Shown here piece after piece: positions 7,450 through 14,694 of a DNA stretch of 23,180 bases. Made by a program: the position numbers and the translations under genes. Under the pieces are notes generated by a model that saw only the letters and a program-made list of their open reading frames with translations, was not told where the DNA came from and searched no databases. Every line of letters starts with the position of its first letter. Positions within the stretch are counted from its first letter, which is position 1. The stretch is from the NCBI GenBank assembly GCA_037147175.1, contig JBAWVS010000044.1, positions 1 to 23,180 on the forward strand. Direction: 5' to 3'. This DNA comes from a bacterium (GTDB lineage Bacteria; Cyanobacteriota; Vampirovibrionia; Gastranaerophilales; UBA9971).

Positions 7450-7892
7450 AAGAAATTACAATTCGCGAATTTAACCCCTGTAGATGCTTTAAGAGCCATG
7501 AGGATGCTAGAAATTGGCTTTTAAAAAACATTTACAGGTTAGAAGAACTCATTCATTCTGAAATCAAAGAACCTAAATATCTTGATGACGTCCCTGAGTT
7601 TATACGACCTGATATTTACGGAAAAATAAGGGGTTCTCTTGACTTATTGGTGGTGAGTATAAATCTTGATAAAGAAATCACCAACGATGATCTCAAAAAA
7701 TTTCTTGATACTGTAGCTTTTAACGACGCGTCATTAGCAATTTGGGTGCTGACAGATATTGATGAAAGACTGCAATGTATGCTTGAGTGGATAAGTCAAA
7801 AAATGGAGCCGAAAGTGGAGTTTTTAATACTGAAAATGTCTGCTTTCCGGATAGAAAATTCAGGACCGGTTCTTAGTTTAGATAGAATGTAG
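7446..7892 (+). CDS. PD-(D/E)XK nuclease-like protein, degenerate
   Basis: The product has 148 residues. Its second half follows the N-terminal nuclease-like region of DUF4268-type proteins: 'SLDLLVVSINLDKEI…DLKKFLDTVA' resembles 'DIvgedxxxxviIENKLextdhdxLGkLltYa', and 'ASLAIWVLTDIDERLQCMLEWISQK…VEFLILKMSAFRIENSGPVLSL' resembles the conserved 'axxviWIaxxfxxxHxxALxWLNexxxxxxxFfxvExxxxrIgdSxpAPxf'. The Asp of the active site may be Asp66, but the E-x-K position is Ser-Ile-Asn, so catalysis is probably lost. The DUF4268 domain that usually follows is absent. A near-perfect SD (AAGGAGG, 7433-7439) drives ATG 7446. Lying between terminase and recombinase, it may be a DNA-binding or regulatory derivative. 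Family placement is by pattern memory. Confidence 0.55.
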   Translation: MKEITIREFNPCRCFKSHEDARNWLLKNIYRLEELIHSEIKEPKYLDDVPEFIRPDIYGKIRGSLDLLVVSINLDKEITNDDLKKFLDTVAFNDASLAIWVLTDIDERLQCMLEWISQKMEPKVEFLILKMSAFRIENSGPVLSLDRM

Positions 7893-7904
7893 GATTAACA
7901 TATC

Positions 7905-7974
7905 GACACATATTGCCACAGAACTCCTTATGCCCGCTAACATCATTACGATTAGCAGGTATAAGGAGTTTTTT
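7905..7974 (+). promoter_or_regulatory. Hairpin burying an SD (switch or terminator)
   Basis: Arms 7922-7931 and 7961-7970 (AACTCCTTAT / ATAAGGAGTT) pair perfectly. A G-U pair and seven further pairs broken by one C-A mismatch continue the stem to an 11-nt loop (7941-7951). The 3' arm contains AAGGAG, the SD of the micro-ORF at 7975. The stem is followed by six T's, so it could also be an intrinsic terminator for the upstream genes. GACACATA at 7905-7912 and the CTCCT arm match the structure at 1695-1750. Confidence 0.5.
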
Positions 7975-8031
7975 ATGACTAAAATTTATTCAAAGACTAT
8001 GCTTCAATGTATTGTCAACGGAGAAATTTAA
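7975..8031 (+). CDS. 18-residue micro-ORF
   Basis: ATG 7975 lies 6 nt after AAGGAG and encodes 'MTKIYSKTMLQCIVNGEI' before TAA at 8029-8031. Its SD is locked in the preceding stem. No homologue is recognised. It may be a leader peptide controlling the DUF2924-recombinase pair. The remaining 78 bp before the next gene show nothing else clear. Confidence 0.3.
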   Translation: MTKIYSKTMLQCIVNGEI

Positions 8032-8109
8032 ATATGGCAAACACTTGATTTTAGTGAGCGAAAGAGTGATGAATGCTGTTGTCAATTAAGTATAGAAAGG
8101 ACAACAGCT

Positions 8110-8553
8110 GTGACGGAAACGATAGAAGAGTTACAATGCTTATCAAGAGAAGAATTGATCAAAAAATGGAAGAAAATTTTCAAAACAAATTCTCCGCAGC
8201 ATGCAAGAAAAGAATTCCTGATAAAACATATTTTATGGGAGCTTAATGCAAAAGAAAAAGGCGGTTATTCTTCTCAAACTAAAAAACAGCTTGATAAACT
8301 TGCAGAGAAATTTGCTAAAAAGCAGGAAGTTAATGAAAATGATATTAAAGAATCCTGTAAACAAAGTTCTGTTTTGGAAATAAAAGCAGGAACAAAGCTC
8401 ATAAGAGAATATAAAGGGGAGAAACACGAAGTAATTTCTATTGATAAAGGTTTTAAATACAAAGATAAGCCATATAAAAGCCTTTCAGCCATAGCAAATG
8501 AAATAACAGGCACAAGATGGAACGGTAAAGTTTTCTTCGGAGTAAAAAAATGA
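8110..8553 (+). CDS. DUF2924 domain protein
   Basis: The product has 147 residues. The family pattern is clear: an N-terminal helical part ('EELIKKWKKIF…LIKHILWELNAKEKGGYSSQTKKQLDKL') and the C-terminal hallmark 'IKAGTKLIREYKGEKHEVISIDKGFKYKDKPYKSLSAIA', ending 'ITGTRWNGKVFFGVKK'. DUF2924 genes almost always sit immediately before a large serine recombinase in mobile modules, best known from Alphaproteobacteria, and the same order holds here with a 4-bp overlap (8550-8553). The biochemical role is unknown. Co-occurrence suggests an accessory factor for recombination or its direction. The start is GTG 8110, with AAAGGA about 9 nt upstream. Confidence 0.85.
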   Translation: MTETIEELQCLSREELIKKWKKIFKTNSPQHARKEFLIKHILWELNAKEKGGYSSQTKKQLDKLAEKFAKKQEVNENDIKESCKQSSVLEIKAGTKLIREYKGEKHEVISIDKGFKYKDKPYKSLSAIANEITGTRWNGKVFFGVKK

Positions 8554-10247
8554 AAGAAATAAAGAAAAAAACTATTCGCTGTGCAATTTACACAAGAAAA
8601 TCCTCAGAAGAAGGCTTGGAACAGGATTTTAACTCCCTTGATGCACAAAGAGAAGCCTGCGAATCATATATTAAATCCCAGCAGCACGAAGGCTGGGTTC
8701 TTGTTGATAAGCAGTATAACGACGGTGGTATTTCGGGTGGAACTTTGGAAAGACCCGCACTTAAAGAACTTTTTAAAGATATTGAAACAGGCGAAATTGA
8801 TACAGTTGTAGTTTACAAGATAGACAGGCTTACCCGCTCATTAATGGATTTTTCTAAAATTGTTGAATTATTTGATAAAAAATCAGTTTCATTTGTTTCA
8901 ATTACCCAGCAGTTCAATACTACAACCAGCATGGGAAGGTTGACTCTCAATATTCTTCTATCTTTCGCCCAATTTGAAAGAGAAGTTTCAGGCGAAAGAA
9001 CAAGAGACAAAATAGCCGCTTCAAAGAAAAAAGGTCTCTGGATGAGCGGAAAATCTCCCATCGGTTATGAAATAAAAGATAAAAAACTCGTTCCTGACAA
9101 AAAATACTTGCCGACTGTTGAAATAATTTTTGAAAAATATCTTGAATTAAAAAGCGTACCGGAGTTAAAAAAATATCTTGAAGAAAATAATATTGAAACC
9201 AGAACAGAGAAATATTTCAGTAAAGGTAATTTGTATCATATTCTGCAAAACAAAACATACATCGGTTTAATAACGCACAAAGATAATATTTATAACGGCG
9301 AGCATGATGGAATTATTGATAAATATACTTTTCGAAAAACTCAGGAACTCTTATCAAAAAACAGAATCAGGCAAAAAAGTTCAATAAACTCCACAAATCC
9401 TTCACTGCTGGCAGGCAAAATTTTTGATGACAAAGATAACTACATGAGCCCAAGCCACAGCAATAAAAAAGGCAAAAGATACAGATACTATGTCAGTCAG
9501 GCTATTATTCAATCCAGAAAACAAGAAGCCGGTTCAGTTTCAAAAATCCCTGCCGGAGAAATTGAAACCGTTGTTGCAGAAGAAATAAAAACTTTTCTTT
9601 CTAATCCTAAAAATATTCAGCACTATATTTTGGACTTTGATATACACAAGCAAAAAATAATATTATCAAAAGTTTCAAAACTTGAATTAAAAAATAATTT
9701 TATTCGGACAATACTATCAAAAGTAGTTTTATACAAAGAAAAAGTTGAAATTATTCTCTGTAAAGAACAACTGTTAAAAGCATTAGAATCCATAACTTAT
9801 GATAAACCTTTCCCTGAAGAATTAAAGGAAGAAACAAAAGAACCGATATTTATAACTCAGCAAATTCGCATATCGGCAACAGCTAATAAAGGAAGTGTTT
9901 TAATAATCTCAGATTCTAAAAAAACAGAAATTAATATTAATCCTCAATTAATAAAAGCAATAGCCAAAAGTTATTATTGGAACGACCTTTTACTAACAGG
10001 AGAAGCTAAAAGCAGTATTGATATACAAAAAATAGAAAAGCTTGGGAGCAAAACCTACATAAATAATATTCTTGAACTAAGATTTCTTGCCGCTGATATT
10101 GTTGATAGAATTTTAAACGGAACTCAGCCAAGGGATTTGACAGTAGGAAAATTATTCAAAATCAGAACTTTAGATTGGGAGGAACAAAGAAGGATATTGC
10201 AATTTGAAAAGTCACCACGAAAAATGCAGACAGAGAATTTTGCTTAA
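8550..10247 (+). CDS. Large serine recombinase (integrase)
   Basis: This 565-residue site-specific recombinase probably integrates and excises the module. The N-terminal resolvase domain (about 9-160) has 'YTRKSS' with nucleophile Ser18, 'YNDGGISGGTLERPAL', 'VVYKIDRLTRS' and 'AQFEREVSGERTRDKI', which holds the active-site Arg region. A recombinase domain follows (about 170-275: 'GLWMSGKSPIGYEI…NLYHILQNKTYIG'). The zinc-ribbon position reads 'LLAGKIFDDKDNYMSPSH…KRYRYYVSQA', without cysteines, as in the DUF2924-linked subfamily. The C-terminal 200 residues are family-specific. The frame is intact. It overlaps DUF2924 by 4 bp and ends 130 bp before tRNA-Gln. Confidence 0.92.
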   Translation: MKEIKKKTIRCAIYTRKSSEEGLEQDFNSLDAQREACESYIKSQQHEGWVLVDKQYNDGGISGGTLERPALKELFKDIETGEIDTVVVYKIDRLTRSLMDFSKIVELFDKKSVSFVSITQQFNTTTSMGRLTLNILLSFAQFEREVSGERTRDKIAASKKKGLWMSGKSPIGYEIKDKKLVPDKKYLPTVEIIFEKYLELKSVPELKKYLEENNIETRTEKYFSKGNLYHILQNKTYIGLITHKDNIYNGEHDGIIDKYTFRKTQELLSKNRIRQKSSINSTNPSLLAGKIFDDKDNYMSPSHSNKKGKRYRYYVSQAIIQSRKQEAGSVSKIPAGEIETVVAEEIKTFLSNPKNIQHYILDFDIHKQKIILSKVSKLELKNNFIRTILSKVVLYKEKVEIILCKEQLLKALESITYDKPFPEELKEETKEPIFITQQIRISATANKGSVLIISDSKKTEININPQLIKAIAKSYYWNDLLLTGEAKSSIDIQKIEKLGSKTYINNILELRFLAADIVDRILNGTQPRDLTVGKLFKIRTLDWEEQRRILQFEKSPRKMQTENFA

Positions 10248-10305
10248 ATTCTCCATAAAATCAGCAACAACCTCTCCCAACTCAATTCTCTTTATCGAAA
10301 TCGCA

Positions 10306-10337
10306 ACAAAAAATCCCGCTAACAGCGGGGTTTTTTG
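10306..10337. terminator. Bidirectional intrinsic terminator
   Basis: Stem CCCGCT (10315-10320) / AGCGGG (10324-10329) with loop AAC is flanked by an A-run on the left and six T's on the right. It can end the recombinase transcript on the plus strand and the tRNA-Gln transcript on the minus strand. Confidence 0.85.
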
Positions 10338-10377
10338 TAATAAAAAGAAACTTGTTCTCTTTCTATGGACTAAGATA

Positions 10378-10449
10378 CTGGGGCGAAAGGATTCGAACCT
10401 CCGAATGGCGGGACCAGAACCCGCAGCCTTACCACTTGGCGACGCCCCA
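10378..10449 (-). tRNA. tRNA-Gln (anticodon CUG)
   Basis: The minus strand folds into a full cloverleaf of 72 nt. The acceptor TGGGGCG pairs with CGCCCCA, the D-arm begins GCCAAGTGGTAAGGC, the anticodon stem is GCGGG/CCCGC around the loop TTCTGGT, and the T-arm is GGAGG-TTCGAAT-CCTTT (with two G-U pairs). It reads codon CAG. The U1-A72 opening pair is characteristic of bacterial tRNA-Gln. CCA is not encoded. It lies between the recombinase and tex, but its 3' end is not repeated elsewhere in the window. Confidence 0.95.
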
Positions 10450-10541
10450 ACAATATCTTTTATTATAATTGAAATATCTTTTTTTTCAAAATAACTGTTA
10501 CATTATATGATTGGGCTTTTTTTCGTAGTTATTTGAGCAGT

Positions 10542-12680
10542 TTAAAAAACTTTTTCGAGAGAAATCCTTTTAAGTTGCTTGTCAATGGAAACAACCCTGA
10601 CTTTTAGCGTTTCGCCTACCGAAATCACATCATGAGGGTTGGATATGAATTTATTACTGAGCTTTGAAATATGAATGAGCCCGTCTTGGTGAACTCCTAG
10701 ATCAACAAATGCTCCGAAGTTCGTAACATTTGTAACAGCTCCTTCAAGCTCCATGCCAATTTCCAGATCATCAATCTTGTTGATTTCAGAGCTGAACTCA
10801 AGACTTGAAAATTCTTTTCTCGGGTCAAGTCCCGGCTTTTTAAGTTCGCTAATAATATCCTGCAAGGTCAAAAGCCCTATTTCTTCCGTAACATATTGAG
10901 AAATTTTAATTTTGGAAATTTCTTCATCATTTCCGATTAAGTTTTCTGTTTTAATTCCCAGATCTTTCGACATTTTTTCCACTATATGATAGCTTTCAGG
11001 GTGAATTGCAGAATTGTCAAGCGGATTTTCGCAGTTTCTTATCCTCAAAAACCCTGCACATTGTTCATAAGCTTTATTTCCAAGTTTTGTTACTTTTAAT
11101 AACTGCTTTCTGTTTTTAAAATTACCGTTTTCTTTCCTGAATTTGACTATATTTAAGGCAATCACGTTTCCAATTCCGGAAACATGTGATAATAACTCTG
11201 CTGATGCTGTATTTAATTCGACACCGACAAAGTTTACGGCTGATTCAACCGTTAAATCAAGTGCTTTATTAAGCTGAACCTGATTAACGTCATGCTGATA
11301 TTGCCCGACACCTATTGATTTAGGGTCTATTTTAACAAGCTCGGCAAGCGGGTCTTGAAGCCGTCTTCCTATGCTTATTGCGCCTCTTACGGTTACATCA
11401 AGTTCAGGAAATTCTTTAATCGCCACATCAGAAGCCGAATAGACAGAAGCCCCTGCTTCGCTCACGATTATAGATTTAACATTGAGATTATTTTTTTTGA
11501 TAACCTCACTTACAAAAGAACTTGTTTCTTTTGAAGCTGTGCCGTTACCAATAGATATAAGCTCTACATTGTATTTTTTTATAAAATTAAGGAGTAAGGC
11601 TTCGGATTCCGCTTTTTTGTTGTGGGGTTCATTCGGAAATATGGCTTTATACTCTGCAAAATTACCGTTTTTGTCTATAACTGCAACTTTACATCCTGTT
11701 CTAAAGCCGGGATCTAACGCTAAAATCATTTTATCACCTGCAGGAGGGGATAAAAGCAGATTTTTGAGATTTTTAGAGAACACATTGATTGCTTCTTTTT
11801 CTGCCTCTTCTATTTTTAAATTTAGCACTTCTGTTTCTACAGAAGGGAATATAAGGCGTTTAAAGCTGTCTTCTATTGCATTTAAAAGGTCATCATAAAA
11901 AATAAAATCGTCATTTTTAATAATTTTATCGTCAATAATATCAAGGGCATTTTCTTCGTTTACTTCCAGTTTCCAACTTAAAACGCCTTCTTTTTCGCCT
12001 CTTTGCATTGCAAGAATTCTATGAGAAGGCGATTTTTTGACAGGTTCAGAAAAATCATAATAAGTTTCAAACTTAGTTTTTTGCTCTTTAAATTCTTTTT
12101 TGACTTTAGAAACAACAAGTCCCTGTTGATAAGCTATATTTCTGATACTGCTTCTGATATCAGCCCTGTCTGAAATTTTTTCCGCAACAATATCAAGAGC
12201 TCCGGATAAAGCCTCTTCCTGCTTTTTGACACCTTTTTCCGGATTTATGTATTTTAATAAAATTTCTTCTCGGGAAGTTTTTGTCGGTAATTGAGCAAAG
12301 ATCAAGTCTGCTAATGGTTCTAGTCCTTTTTCTTTTGCAATAGTCGCTTTAGTTCTCTTTTTTTGTTTGTACGGAAGATAAAGATCTTCCAGTTTTTGTT
12401 TTTCAGTGCAGGATAAAATTTCTGTTTCGAGCTCAGGAGTTAACTTGCCCTGTTCTTTGATGGTTTTAATAATTGTTTCTTTTCTTTTTTTTAATTCGGT
12501 ATAATATTCGAAGCGTTCTTTTATGTTTTTTATTTGTGTTTCATCCAGTCCGCCTGTTTTTTCCTTTCTATACCTTGCTATAAAAGGAATTGTGGCATCA
12601 TTATTGAACAATTCTATTGTATGATTGACTGAAGTTTCTTTTATTCCAAGTTCTTGAGCAATTATTTTGTTTATATCCAA
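10542..12680 (-). CDS. tex: Tex family RNA-binding transcription accessory protein
   Basis: This conserved cytoplasmic nucleic-acid-binding protein influences transcription and RNA handling. Its 712 residues are slightly short of typical Tex but contain all its parts. The N-terminal helical domain carries the hallmark 'ATIPFIARYRKEKTGGLDE' (29-47) and 'LEDLYLPYKQKKRTKA' (98-112). A YqgF/RNase H-like fold starts at 'MILALDPGFRTGCKVAVID' (318-336). Helix-hairpin-helix segments lie around 490-545 ('VSGIGNVIALNIV'). A C-terminal S1 RNA-binding domain spans about 640-712 ('GAVTNVTNFGAFVDLGVHQDGLIH'). The start codon is TTG at 12680, with GGAG 7 nt upstream. It is a housekeeping gene and probably marks the native chromosome beside the mobile module. 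Confidence 0.95.
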   Translation of the reverse strand: MDINKIIAQELGIKETSVNHTIELFNNDATIPFIARYRKEKTGGLDETQIKNIKERFEYYTELKKRKETIIKTIKEQGKLTPELETEILSCTEKQKLEDLYLPYKQKKRTKATIAKEKGLEPLADLIFAQLPTKTSREEILLKYINPEKGVKKQEEALSGALDIVAEKISDRADIRSSIRNIAYQQGLVVSKVKKEFKEQKTKFETYYDFSEPVKKSPSHRILAMQRGEKEGVLSWKLEVNEENALDIIDDKIIKNDDFIFYDDLLNAIEDSFKRLIFPSVETEVLNLKIEEAEKEAINVFSKNLKNLLLSPPAGDKMILALDPGFRTGCKVAVIDKNGNFAEYKAIFPNEPHNKKAESEALLLNFIKKYNVELISIGNGTASKETSSFVSEVIKKNNLNVKSIIVSEAGASVYSASDVAIKEFPELDVTVRGAISIGRRLQDPLAELVKIDPKSIGVGQYQHDVNQVQLNKALDLTVESAVNFVGVELNTASAELLSHVSGIGNVIALNIVKFRKENGNFKNRKQLLKVTKLGNKAYEQCAGFLRIRNCENPLDNSAIHPESYHIVEKMSKDLGIKTENLIGNDEEISKIKISQYVTEEIGLLTLQDIISELKKPGLDPRKEFSSLEFSSEINKIDDLEIGMELEGAVTNVTNFGAFVDLGVHQDGLIHISKLSNKFISNPHDVISVGETLKVRVVSIDKQLKRISLEKVF

Positions 12681-12714
12681 GGTTTTCTCCAGTTCTTAAT
12701 TTTTTTCTATATTC

Positions 12715-12870
12715 CTGTTTCAAGTAATTTCTGAATATTATGAAAGAAGAAGTTTAATTATCACAACAAATCTTGAATTTGGCAAATGGAACAGTATTCT
12801 TTACAATGAGAAGTTAACAAGTGTTATTGTTGACAGGCTAATAATAGCACCGTCATTTATTAATCTTTAA
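12715..12870 (+). pseudogene. IstB (IS21 helper ATPase) C-terminal fragment
   Basis: Plus-strand translation from 12715 gives 'LFQVISEYYERRSLIITTNL', then 'EFGKWNSILYNEKLTSVIVDRL' (written in two parts), ending 'IIAPSFINL' and TAA. This matches the C-terminal part of IstB-like ATP-binding proteins of IS21 elements ('LFQVISxRYExxSxIiTTNlxFxxW…DEkltxAlxDRLxHHxxI'). There is no start codon, no Walker region and no partner istA, so it is the scar of a lost insertion sequence. Similarity stops upstream of 12715. The other bases of the tex-kinase gap (to 12975) show nothing recognisable. Confidence 0.65.
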
Positions 12871-12975
12871 CGCTTCCGGCTAAAGACTTAAGAATAAATT
12901 TTTAAAAAATGGAATTAGAAGATTAAATTCTAAACGTTTGTAATTCAAGTTTTAGCAGAGGAAATATCTGATTCG

Positions 12976-14355
12976 TTAATGCCCATCCTGGTTCTTTAAG
13001 AACTTACTAAAATGTTTTTTAAGGGTTCTTACTACCAGCAAATCTTTATAAGTTTCTTTCAGATTATTTATATTTTCTCCAGACTCCAATTTTTTATGTA
13101 ATTCACAAAACTGCAAATATTTAATGTAATAAAGCTTTTTTCTCTCCGTTTTAGAATAGACGTTTTTATTCAGCAATAAAAGAGACTTATCAATATTTTC
13201 TATATTACTAAGATTGTCAGAATTTGAGTTTGATTCAATAAATCTTTTTAAATTTGAAGTTAATTTAATATTTGATTCAAGTACATTAATTTTATCAGTA
13301 CCCAATATTTCCGGGTATTTTTTTAGGACATTAAGTGCTTTTTTATAGTGAAAATCAGCTTCATAGTTGTCAAATTCGAAATATTTTGCATATATATCCG
13401 CACATCTATTATCTGTATCAAAAACTGTTTTTATTGCTTTTTGTTTCAACAAGTCAGGATTTTTTAATATATTTTTTAACTCGTTAATTTTTTCAAAACA
13501 TAATTTTGTATTTTCAATGCTATTATTTTTTTTGTAGAATTTTGTTTTATTTTTATAATAATCAACTTCCAAATGCAAGCTCTTCTGATAGCTGTCAAGA
13601 AACGCCTGCTCTCCTTTTCTATGAAATAAATCCGAAAAATATCTGTTTAGAAATCTCTCCTTGAATACAATCAAATTGTTTTCTTTTGTGGTTAAAGGGT
13701 TAACTAAATATGACCTGTTAAAATCAATAATATTAACATTATTTTTAGAAAACAAAATATTTCCTGCCCATAAGTCATTATGAATAACTCCAACTTCGTC
13801 AAATTTTTCTATTAAATTAAATATTTTGCTAATTTTTTTGTTCGTAATCAAAGCATGGTCATAAAAAATACCTTTAGATGAAGCTTGCTTACCGTCAACC
13901 CAGCCCATAACCAGATAATTATTTAATTGAGCTTTAGTACTTTTCCCAAAGTCTCCGTTATAGAAATAAAATTCAGGTATATTTTTAAAGCCTTTTATTT
14001 TTTCATATACTTGAGCTTCAGTTTTTAATTGTTCTATAGGGTTGGCTGTTTGATGTTTTGCTTTTTCAGGTGCCCAAACACGTTTAATGGCATAAATATT
14101 TCTACTTTTTACCGGTGAATATTTTAATATTTCTGCAAGATAACCAATCTCGTTAACGCCTATAACACCATCGCTCTTTGTATTTAATTTAGAAAAATCA
14201 ATATTTTGCAAGTCATTAGGACATTGGCCTATTTGCAATGAATTACCTGTAAAACACAGCACATCCTTTGTTAATGACTTATTAAGTATGTTTTGCCTGC
14301 TGTTTTGCAGTATAAGTTGAGTATTTATTTTTAAATAATGATTAGTAATATGCAT
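12976..14355 (-). CDS. Atypical eukaryotic-like protein kinase
   Basis: The product has 459 residues. Kinase-fold motifs appear in the right order: 'IYAIKR' (Lys91, ATP-binding), an alpha-C-like Glu113 in 'QLKTEAQVYEKI', the hinge 'YLVMGWVDG' (147-155), the catalytic loop 'GVIHNDLWAGNILF' (H192, D194, N199) and the metal-binding 'NIIDFNRS' (D211; DFN instead of DFG). The Gly-rich loop is poor. Residues beyond about 230 form a long Lys/Asn-rich helical tail of unknown function. A short N-terminal segment contains 'VLCFTGN'. The substrate may be a protein, a small molecule or a lipid; the HNDL loop also occurs in bacterial phosphotransferases. No SD is obvious before the ATG. The gene stands alone, and effector, toxin or signalling roles are all open. 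Confidence 0.65.
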   Translation of the reverse strand: MHITNHYLKINTQLILQNSRQNILNKSLTKDVLCFTGNSLQIGQCPNDLQNIDFSKLNTKSDGVIGVNEIGYLAEILKYSPVKSRNIYAIKRVWAPEKAKHQTANPIEQLKTEAQVYEKIKGFKNIPEFYFYNGDFGKSTKAQLNNYLVMGWVDGKQASSKGIFYDHALITNKKISKIFNLIEKFDEVGVIHNDLWAGNILFSKNNVNIIDFNRSYLVNPLTTKENNLIVFKERFLNRYFSDLFHRKGEQAFLDSYQKSLHLEVDYYKNKTKFYKKNNSIENTKLCFEKINELKNILKNPDLLKQKAIKTVFDTDNRCADIYAKYFEFDNYEADFHYKKALNVLKKYPEILGTDKINVLESNIKLTSNLKRFIESNSNSDNLSNIENIDKSLLLLNKNVYSKTERKKLYYIKYLQFCELHKKLESGENINNLKETYKDLLVVRTLKKHFSKFLKNQDGH

Positions 14356-14694
14356 TTTAGTTGTTTCTATAAGGTTTATTTATACAATATAAATTTACCA
14401 AAGCCCTGATGATTGCTACTTGCATTTTTTAGTCCTTAATTTTTCATTAAACAATTTATTACTTTTATAATGATGGTGATTTTTTCAAATTGCCTTTTTA
14501 AACTAATTAATTTGCATTTCTTAATATTTTATTTGGGGGTCTTAAACATATTAAGAAATGTAAATGCGGATTTGTTAGTTACTGAGATGAACTTGGGGAA
14601 AACTTATTTTTTTTTATGTATTGTGAGGCAACTTTAAAAGTTCACCATCTTTAAACAAGTAACAAACTTACTAAAGATAAGGAACGCTCAAAAA
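14356..14694. other. Divergent intergenic region with a long hairpin
   Basis: This gap of about 340 bp separates two divergently read genes and must hold both promoters, but no promoter stands out. A 13-bp perfect inverted repeat, CATTTCTTAATAT (14515-14527) and ATATTAAGAAATG (14548-14560), with a 20-nt loop containing GGGGG, could be an operator or the leader of the 14695 transcript. No decayed gene was found in it. Confidence 0.45.

Noticed and set aside
3872-10247. A complete prophage
   Set aside because: Terminase and integrase are present, but no portal, capsid, tail, lysis or replication gene is visible; calling it a prophage would overstate the evidence.
10378-10449. tRNA-Gln as the attachment site of the serine recombinase module
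   Set aside because: The tRNA is intact and only 130 bp from the recombinase, but no copy of its 3' end was found at the left side of the module, and large serine recombinases seldom use tRNA genes.
10204-10494. 96-residue plus-strand frame over the recombinase end and tRNA
   Set aside because: It runs through the terminator and the antisense of tRNA-Gln and has no SD; it is a chance frame.
11482-11898. 138-residue frame opposite tex
   Set aside because: It is a shadow of the conserved tex coding sequence, with no SD and no recognisable domain.
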